9,947 bases of DNA from Spirochaetaceae bacterium (GTDB lineage Bacteria; Spirochaetota; Spirochaetia; SZUA-6; Fen-1364). A model generated the notes under the pieces. The model did no database searches and was not told where the DNA came from. It worked only from the letters and a program-made list of their open reading frames with translations. Made by a program: the position numbers and the translations under genes. Of the stretch, positions 5,095 to 9,947 are shown in pieces. The DNA lies in NCBI GenBank assembly GCA_003170115.1, contig PMZS01000231.1:1-9947 (forward strand), read 5' to 3'. How positions within the stretch are numbered: position 1 is the stretch's first letter; every line of letters starts with the position of its first letter.

Positions 5095-7038
5095 TTACAG
5101 CCCGCCTTCCGCGGATGAAACCGGCACTGCCGCGGGTGTTGCCGGTGCAGCGGCGGCAGTTGCCGGCTCGAACTCCCCGCGCTTGCGCGGCGGCATCCCG
5201 AGAAGCGTCCGAATCTCATCGTCGTCCAGATTTTCCTTCACGAGCAGGGTCTCCGCCAGGAGCTTCAGCTTGTCCCTCTGCTCGCCCAGGATGCGCTCGG
5301 ACTCGGCGAGGCACCCCTCCACGATTTTCTTGATCTCATTATCTATGGCACGGGCAGTATCCTCCGAGTAGTCCTTGTGCCGGGCGATCTCCTTGCCCAG
5401 GAAGATCGGCTCGTCCTTCTGGCCGTAGGCGATTGGTCCCAGCACCTCGCTCATGCCCCACTCGCACACCATCCTCCGCGCCAGCTCGGTTGCCTGCTCC
5501 AGGTCGTTCTGCGCGCCCGTGGTGGTCTCATTGAGCATGAGCTTCTCCGCCGCATAGCCGCCCATGGCGATGGTAATCCTGTCCAGCAGCCATCCCCTGT
5601 TGCGCGAGTACGCGTCGTCCTCGGGCAGGGAGAATGCCACCCCGAGCGCGCGCCCGTGAGGGATGATGGTGATCTTGTGCAGCGGGTCCGCGTTCTTGAG
5701 GAAGTAGTGAAGGAGGCCGTGGCCCGCTTCGTGGAAGGCCACCATCTGCTTTTCCTTGGGCGGGATGATCTTGCTCTTCCGCGCGACACCCATCAGCGTC
5801 TTGTCGCGCGCTTCTTCAAAGTCTTCCATGTCGACGCGGTCCTTGCTCTTGCGGCCCGCAAACAGGGCCGCCTCGTTGACCAGGTTGGCAAGGTCGGCAC
5901 CGGAGGAACCGGGCGTGGCGCGTGCCAGGCGCGCCAGGTCGACGTTATCCGCCAGCGGAAGCTTCTTGGCGTGGAGTCTGAGGATCAGCTCGCGCTCCCT
6001 GATGTCGGGCATGTCGACGACGACCTGCCGATCGAACCGTCCGGGCCTGAGAAGCGCCGGATCCAGGACGTCGGGCCGGTTGGTGGCCGCCAGGATGATG
6101 ACCCCGTCCTTGGTATCGAACCCGTCCATCTCCACCAGCATCTGGTTGAGGGTCTGCTCGCGCTCGTCGTGGCCCCCGCCATAGCCGGCGCCGCGGGTGC
6201 GCCCGACGGCATCCAGCTCGTCGATGAAAAGGATGCAGGGCGCGTGCCGCCTCCCCTGCTCGAAGAGGTCGCGGACGCGGCTGGCGCCCACTCCGACGAA
6301 CATCTCCACAAAATCGGAGCCGGACATGTGGAAAAAGGCCACGTTCGCTTCTCCCGCGACGCCTTTCGCCAGAAGGGTCTTCCCCGTGCCGGGCATGCCC
6401 ACCAGGAGAACTCCCTTGGGAATCTTGGCGCCGAGGCGCGCGAACTTCTGCGGGCTTTTCAGAAACTCCACCACTTCCTGAAGCTCGTACTTGGCCTCGT
6501 CCTGGCCGGCCACGTCGCCGAAGGTGATCCGCTTGTTGGTATCCATGTAGCGCTTCGCCCTGCTCTTGCCGAAGGAGAATGCCTTGTTGCCATTGCCCTG
6601 CACCTGGCGGAACATGAACCAGATGAAGAAGAAACCGATGACCCATGGCAGGAACTGGATCAGCACGGCAATGGGTGAGACCGCCTTCGCGCCGCCTGAG
6701 ACCTTCACGGCCTTGTCCTTCAGGGATTTCATGAGGTCCGGATCCGGATAGGGAATGGTCGTCTTGAAGAAACCCACGTCGCCGGATTTCGCCTTGAAGG
6801 TGCCCTGGATCTCGTACTGGTCGATGATCTTGACCTGGTCGATCTGGCCTTCGTCGAGGTAGGTCTGAAAGGTCGAGTACGGAAGCTCGGCGGTGCCCGA
6901 GCGGTCGTTGTACACGAAGAAAAAGACGAAGAATGATACCAGAATCAGCAGGGAGATGAGTGCTATCCGGTTGTTGAAATTGAACCGCGGGATCCGGGGA
7001 TCGGGTCCCTTGTTGTCGCCATTATCGTTGTTGCTCAC
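5095..7038 (-). CDS. ftsH: ATP-dependent zinc metalloprotease FtsH
   Basis: A 647-residue membrane-anchored AAA+ protease that extracts and degrades membrane and regulatory proteins in the cytoplasm as a hexamer. Transmembrane segments are at about 24-43 and 122-145, with an extracytoplasmic domain between them. AAA module: Walker A GMPGTGKT (214-221), pore motif MFVGVG (246-251), Walker B ILFIDE (269-274), and the second region of homology (about 319-338) with the arginine fingers in RPGRFDRQ. Peptidase: zinc site HEAGH (436-440) and the third ligand Asp512 in NDLEQAT. The length is typical. An Ala/Pro-rich tail (about 625-647) is dispensable-looking. The start is GTG 7038, which overlaps the tilS stop by 17 bp; the purine-rich GGAAGAGGG just upstream can serve as ribosome-binding site. 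The Met215 in Walker A, usually Pro, is a mild oddity. The tilS-ftsH order is widespread in bacteria. Confidence 0.98.
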   Translation of the reverse strand: MSNNDNGDNKGPDPRIPRFNFNNRIALISLLILVSFFVFFFVYNDRSGTAELPYSTFQTYLDEGQIDQVKIIDQYEIQGTFKAKSGDVGFFKTTIPYPDPDLMKSLKDKAVKVSGGAKAVSPIAVLIQFLPWVIGFFFIWFMFRQVQGNGNKAFSFGKSRAKRYMDTNKRITFGDVAGQDEAKYELQEVVEFLKSPQKFARLGAKIPKGVLLVGMPGTGKTLLAKGVAGEANVAFFHMSGSDFVEMFVGVGASRVRDLFEQGRRHAPCILFIDELDAVGRTRGAGYGGGHDEREQTLNQMLVEMDGFDTKDGVIILAATNRPDVLDPALLRPGRFDRQVVVDMPDIRERELILRLHAKKLPLADNVDLARLARATPGSSGADLANLVNEAALFAGRKSKDRVDMEDFEEARDKTLMGVARKSKIIPPKEKQMVAFHEAGHGLLHYFLKNADPLHKITIIPHGRALGVAFSLPEDDAYSRNRGWLLDRITIAMGGYAAEKLMLNETTTGAQNDLEQATELARRMVCEWGMSEVLGPIAYGQKDEPIFLGKEIARHKDYSEDTARAIDNEIKKIVEGCLAESERILGEQRDKLKLLAETLLVKENLDDDEIRTLLGMPPRKRGEFEPATAAAAPATPAAVPVSSAEGGL

Positions 7039-8470
7039 GTCCCTCTTCCATGTCGCGTTCTACTTGTACGACCATGCGGTCCACCACTGCGCGGTCCTCC
7101 GCGAGAATGTCCGCCCGTGCCCGGGTGCGATACCCCAGCGCGCCGCCCAGGACCGCCAGCACGCCGTTCCTATCAGCGAGTATCGGAATCCGGTCCCTTT
7201 CAGACCCGGGAACCTTCATCCCGATCAGGAGATCTTTCACCGATGTCGCGCCACCCTCGAGCCGTATGGAGTCGCCCTTCCTTTTTGACCTGAGAACGAT
7301 TGGCGGCTGCACCTTGCCTGCAATTATGACAATTCCTCCCCTGCCCCCACCACGTGCGTCCGGGCCGCGGGTGAAAGTGACACGCACCCCCGCCTCCCGA
7401 ATCTCCGTGCTGCGGGCTTCGGAGACGATCATAAAGTATCCTTTTTTACATCCGCTGGCAATATCGGGACCCCAGGCAATCATTCCGCCACGGGCGGAAA
7501 GAACCGCCCCATGGCCCCGAAGGAACGTTCCGTCCCGACGAAACGCCTCCATGTTCACGACAGGAGAGAGGAATCGCCATGGAAGCCTGCGCGGAGCACC
7601 CCGGGGGGCAAAGCGGTCGTACAAGTGGAGCAGAGACCACATTCGGACGGCGGGGTGCGCCGCAAGAAATTCATTCTCATCGATGGAGAATCCGTCCAGG
7701 GACCCTGTCCAGTGCAGCCGGGCGCCCAGCTCGCGGACCAGGTCACCCGACAGGGTGAGCTTCCTCGAAAGGACGAGCAATCCCGTCCTGAAGCCCGGAA
7801 ACTCCGCGTCAAGGACGGGAACAAGGCGGTGGCGCACCCGATTTCGGAGGAAGCCGGTATCGCGGTTGGTGGGATCGTCGCACCACGGCTGCCGAAGCCC
7901 CACGAGGTATTGCAATACCTCCCTTCGTGAGCAGCCAAGCATCGGCCTGAGGAAGCGTCCGCGCCGCGCCGGGATTCCGCGCAGGCCGTGGACGTCGGAT
8001 CCCTGCATCACCCTCATGAGAAGGGTTTCGATGACATCGTCCTGCGTGTGCCCCAGCGCGATCGCGGCTGCGCCAATGCCTCGGCCGGCTTCGCGCAGGA
8101 GGGAATGCCGCAGGTTCCGGGCTTCCTCCTCAAGGCTGCGTCGGGAGGCCCGTGCGCGGCGCGCGCACTCGCCGGGAGGCACGGCTTTTTCGATGAGCTG
8201 GATCTCCCGCTCTTCGCAGAGCCGGCGGACGAAGGCGATTTCCACGGCAATAGCCTCGGCGGGACGGATCCCGTGATCTACGACACAGGCGATGAGCGCA
8301 AAACCATGCTCCCGCCGGAGCGTCGCGAGCGCGCGGACCATGGCCGTCGAGTCCGGGCCTCCCGATACGGCGGCGAGTACCGTGCTCCCCCGCGTGATGC
8401 CGGAGGCGCGAAGAGCCGCTCCAACCACTCCTTCTATGCCGACGGCGGATGCATCGTTCGGGCCGTTCAT
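7022..8470 (-). CDS. tilS: tRNA(Ile)-lysidine synthase TilS
   Basis: A 482-residue cytoplasmic enzyme that uses ATP and lysine to convert C34 of the CAU-anticodon tRNA-Ile to lysidine, so that it reads AUA. The PP-loop motif is SGGPDS (36-41). The family block GHTQDDVIETLLMR (140-153) and the segment DDPTNRD..FLRNRVRHRLVP (about 198-218) are clear. The C-terminal domain (about 388-450) has LRSKRKGDSIRL and VKDLLIGMKVPGSERDRIPIL. The start is ATG 8470, which overlaps the pth stop as ATGA; AGGAAAGAG lies about nine bases upstream. The frame is open upstream into pth, but that stretch has no family similarity. The glycine-rich stretch at 373-379 (RGGGRGG) is probably a linker. Confidence 0.96.
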   Translation of the reverse strand: MNGPNDASAVGIEGVVGAALRASGITRGSTVLAAVSGGPDSTAMVRALATLRREHGFALIACVVDHGIRPAEAIAVEIAFVRRLCEEREIQLIEKAVPPGECARRARASRRSLEEEARNLRHSLLREAGRGIGAAAIALGHTQDDVIETLLMRVMQGSDVHGLRGIPARRGRFLRPMLGCSRREVLQYLVGLRQPWCDDPTNRDTGFLRNRVRHRLVPVLDAEFPGFRTGLLVLSRKLTLSGDLVRELGARLHWTGSLDGFSIDENEFLAAHPAVRMWSLLHLYDRFAPRGAPRRLPWRFLSPVVNMEAFRRDGTFLRGHGAVLSARGGMIAWGPDIASGCKKGYFMIVSEARSTEIREAGVRVTFTRGPDARGGGRGGIVIIAGKVQPPIVLRSKRKGDSIRLEGGATSVKDLLIGMKVPGSERDRIPILADRNGVLAVLGGALGYRTRARADILAEDRAVVDRMVVQVERDMEEGREQQR

Positions 8471-9039
8471 GACCGCGGCTCTTTCCTGTTGACCTCGTTC
8501 ATGAGCCTGGTCGGACCTTCGACAACGAGGAGAAGGACTGCCTGTGCGGCCCGTTCCACCGCAGCGCTGAGAAGGTCTTCTTCGACCCTCGACGGAGGGC
8601 TGAGCACGTGGCCGACCACCTTGCCTTTGCGGTCGGGCCGTCCGATCCCGATCCACAGGCGCATGAAATCCTGAGTCCCGATTGCCCGAATGACTGATTC
8701 GAGGCCCTTCTGGCCGGCCGAGGATCCTTTCGGTTTGAACCGGAGGTTACCCGGGGAAAGGTCCAGGGAATCGCAGATGACCAGGAGCTGTGACGCGTCC
8801 CCGCCGGTTTCCCGCATTGCCTCGCGCACTGCCCTCCCGGAGTCGTTCATGTAGGTGAGCGGCTTGACCAGGTACAGCGGTATTCCCGCGTGCAGCCCTT
8901 TCCCGAAGAGATAGGAATGGAAGAGCTTTTTCTTGAAGTGGACGCCCAGGCGGGAGGCCAGGGCATCCACGACCATGAACCCGACGTTGTGCCGGGTGCC
9001 CGCGTAGCGTTCGCCCGGATTGCCGAGCCCGACAACCAC
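8467..9039 (-). CDS. pth: Peptidyl-tRNA hydrolase
   Basis: A 190-residue cytoplasmic esterase that releases tRNA from peptidyl-tRNAs dropped by ribosomes. From the GTG start, VVGLGNPGERY holds the catalytic-site Asn7, TRHNVGF the essential His17, KPLTYMNDSG the Met64/Asn65 pair, and CDSLDLSPG the Asp90. The substrate-binding position equivalent to E. coli Asn114 appears to be Lys111 in GQKGLES; I believe this position varies in the family. The start is uncertain. GTG 9039 is the only standard codon, but GAGGAG (9060-9055) is 15 bases away from it and only 6 from CTG 9048, which would add MAL and give a more usual N-terminus. The gene is in the same frame as rplY, directly after its TAA, so coupling by reinitiation is likely. 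It overlaps tilS by 4 bp. Confidence 0.96.
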   Translation of the reverse strand: MVVGLGNPGERYAGTRHNVGFMVVDALASRLGVHFKKKLFHSYLFGKGLHAGIPLYLVKPLTYMNDSGRAVREAMRETGGDASQLLVICDSLDLSPGNLRFKPKGSSAGQKGLESVIRAIGTQDFMRLWIGIGRPDRKGKVVGHVLSPPSRVEEDLLSAAVERAAQAVLLLVVEGPTRLMNEVNRKEPRS

Positions 9040-9051
9040 GAGGGCCAGGAA

Positions 9052-9711
9052 TTACTCCTCTTTCTCCTCGGTCTCGTCCGTCTTTTCGGCGCCTTCCTCT
9101 GCGCCTTCCTCGCCCTCGGCCGGAACCTCGCCCTCCACGACGGCGGGAGCCACTTCCTCCTCGGCCTTGCGGTGAGCCACGAGGCAGACAACCTGATCCG
9201 AGGCCTGCAGGGCCCGGACTCCCGGCGGAAGAACGAGATCGCTCACGTGCAGCGCCCGGTCGAGAGCGAGCTCGTTGATGTCCAGGGTGATCTCTTCCGG
9301 CATGTCCCTCGGCAGACATTCCACGTCGAGCCGGTGCAGGAGGCTCTCCAGGATGCCGCCCTCCTTGACGCCTACGGGATTCCCGATAAGCCGGATGGGA
9401 ACGCGGGTGCGAAGGGACTTGCCCTTCTCGAACTCGTAGAAGTCCACGTGGAGGATCCGACCGGTAAGGTTGTCCTTCTGGTAGTCCTTCACCAGGACCT
9501 CGTGAACCCCGCTGCCCATGTGCAGCTCGACGATCGTGTTCTGCGTGATGCGCCGGAAGGCGGTGCGGAACTCCCCGGCGTCCACCGTGATCGATGTCGG
9601 CGTTGTATGTCCGTAGATGACGGCGGGAATTTTGCCGGAGCTTCGCAACCGGCCCGCGGCGCCCTTGCCTTCTCCCTGCCTCATCTCGACATTCAGCTTC
9701 TTTGCTTCCAT
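9052..9711 (-). CDS. rplY: Large-subunit ribosomal protein L25, CTC/TL5 two-domain form
   Basis: A 219-residue ribosomal protein that binds 5S rRNA in the central protuberance. The N-terminal L25 domain (about 1-95) has RQGEGKGAAGRLRSSGKIPAVIYG-type sequence, and the C-terminal beta domain (about 97-182) has FYEFEKGK, IRLIGNPVGVKEGGILE and LPRDMPEEITLDI. This is the long CTC/TL5 form, not the roughly 95-residue E. coli form. A strongly acidic, low-complexity tail (183-219) rich in Glu, Ala and Gly ends the protein, as in many bacteria with this form. The start is ATG 9711 with AAGGAG seven bases upstream. The gene begins 50 bases after tRNA-Gln and is followed by pth, an order also seen in Bacillus (ctc-spoVC), as I recall it. 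Confidence 0.97.
   Translation of the reverse strand: MEAKKLNVEMRQGEGKGAAGRLRSSGKIPAVIYGHTTPTSITVDAGEFRTAFRRITQNTIVELHMGSGVHEVLVKDYQKDNLTGRILHVDFYEFEKGKSLRTRVPIRLIGNPVGVKEGGILESLLHRLDVECLPRDMPEEITLDINELALDRALHVSDLVLPPGVRALQASDQVVCLVAHRKAEEEVAPAVVEGEVPAEGEEGAEEGAEKTDETEEKEE
9055..9060 (-). promoter_or_regulatory. Ribosome-binding site for pth inside the end of rplY
   Basis: GAGGAG formed by the last two Glu codons of rplY. It is six bases from CTG 9048 and 15 from GTG 9039. Ideal spacing points to the non-standard CTG; the standard GTG would need a long spacer or reinitiation after the rplY TAA (9054-9052). Confidence 0.5.
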
Positions 9712-9718
9712 AGAAAGG

Positions 9719-9724
9719 CTCCTT
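9719..9724 (-). promoter_or_regulatory. Ribosome-binding site for rplY
   Basis: AAGGAG, seven bases before ATG 9711. It is the best Shine-Dalgarno in the window, which shows that the organism uses standard ribosome recognition and makes its absence before lepA and the receiver-ATPase gene notable. Confidence 0.75.
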
Positions 9725-9761
9725 CGTGTTGTCTCATCCGTGCTACGGAGATACGGTTCAT

Positions 9762-9833
9762 CTGGGACGGCAGGATTCGAACCTGCGAAATGCCGGAACC
9801 AAAATCCGGTGGCTTACCGCTTGCCGACGTCCC
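9762..9833 (-). tRNA. tRNA-Gln (anticodon TTG, reads CAA)
   Basis: A 72-base cloverleaf read from the minus strand. The acceptor stem is TGGGACG/CGTCCCA (7 bp). The D-arm is GGC..GCC around AAGCGGTAA. The anticodon stem is CCGGA/TCCGG with loop TTTTGGT and anticodon TTG at 9801-9799. The T-stem is GCAGG/CCTGC with loop TTCGAAT. The discriminator is G (9762), as expected for tRNA-Gln, and CCA is not encoded. It closely resembles E. coli tRNA-Gln. It lies 50 bases upstream of rplY and 37 bases after the stop of the preceding gene, so it is probably cut out of the operon transcript. Confidence 0.97.
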
Positions 9834-9870
9834 AAGGGGCGCGGGTCTGGCGCGTCACGCGTGCGAAAGG

Positions 9871-9947
9871 TCAGGTCGACGAGGGGGCTTCTTCCCTTGG
9901 ACCGCCCTCCTCCATCTCGCTGGCCTGCGGGTCGTCCTCGTCGTCCT
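9871..9947 (-). CDS. C-terminal end of an unidentified protein with an acidic tail
   Basis: Only 24 full codons and a TGA (9873-9871) are visible; the gene enters from the right edge. The residues are DDEDDPQASEMEEGG, then PREEAPSST, which is acidic and low in complexity. No domain can be seen. By gene order in Borrelia and Bacillus, spoVG is a neighbour of the rplY/ctc region, so a SpoVG with an acidic tail is one option, but nothing in the sequence shows this. It could also be chance open frame in GC-rich DNA, though the even acidic composition argues for real coding. Confidence 0.45.
   Translation of the reverse strand, partial: DDEDDPQASEMEEGGPREEAPSST

Noticed and set aside
5046..5219. 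Upstream extension of the TPR gene frame to an ATG at 5219
   Set aside because: It would overlap the ftsH end by 125 bases and bury the signal peptide; the Shine-Dalgarno supports GTG 5045.
5377..6678. Plus-strand open frame (433 codons) opposite ftsH
   Set aside because: It is exactly antisense to the conserved FtsH AAA and peptidase domains and has no family features.
7050..8276. Plus-strand open frame (408 codons) opposite tilS
   Set aside because: Arg/Ser/Pro-rich shadow frame; the minus strand encodes clear TilS motifs.
8471..8656. Upstream extension of the tilS frame to 8656
   Set aside because: It lies inside pth, and the ATGA overlap with a good ribosome-binding site gives a normal TilS N-terminus.
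9737..9749. Small hairpin TCCGT-GCT-ACGGA between tRNA-Gln and rplY
   Set aside because: A 5-bp stem without a T-run; probably chance, or at most a processing signal.

Overview
This window is a GC-rich bacterial chromosome segment of core genes with no sign of mobile DNA. The best guess for the organism is a high-GC spirochaete. The LepA N-terminus has spirochaete-like wording (DRFIQRA, SDRDF, DIERERGITIKSQAV), the order rplY-pth-tilS-ftsH is one I recall from Borrelia, and proteins carrying DxDxDG loops together with TPRs are common in that phylum. This is inference from memory. A deltaproteobacterium or another high-GC lineage is not excluded.

Layout. Most genes lie on the minus strand and read right to left. 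A fragment of an acidic-tailed protein (9871 to the right edge) is followed by tRNA-Gln(TTG), rplY (ribosomal protein L25/CTC), pth, tilS, ftsH, a secreted TPR protein with calcium-type loops, and a lipoprotein-anchored HtrA-like serine protease that ends at 1351. Spacing is tight. rplY and pth are separated by a few codons and share a frame, pth/tilS overlap as ATGA, tilS/ftsH overlap by 17 bp, ftsH and the TPR gene are 49 bp apart, and the TPR gene and protease overlap as GTGA. On the left, a plus-strand gene (398-1294) encodes a receiver domain fused to an RsbW-like ATPase and converges on the protease gene. The start of lepA diverges from it and runs off the left edge.

How the genes fit together. 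The right part is a translation-maintenance cluster: tRNA, 5S rRNA-binding protein, recycling of peptidyl-tRNA, and lysidine modification of tRNA-Ile. It runs into membrane proteolysis (FtsH) and then an envelope pair, a TPR protein and an HtrA lipoprotein, that looks like an extracytoplasmic quality-control module. The REC-ATPase protein is a likely partner-switching regulator.

The least explained parts are these: the TPR/HtrA-lipoprotein pair; the lepA/regulator divergent region, where three CCGTGGC half-sites sit between two promoter-like sequences and neither gene has a Shine-Dalgarno; the 21-bp tandem repeat plus hairpin between the convergent genes; and the pth start, where the Shine-Dalgarno points to a CTG codon. 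Nothing here is clearly a wholly new system. The TPR/HtrA pair is the closest candidate.
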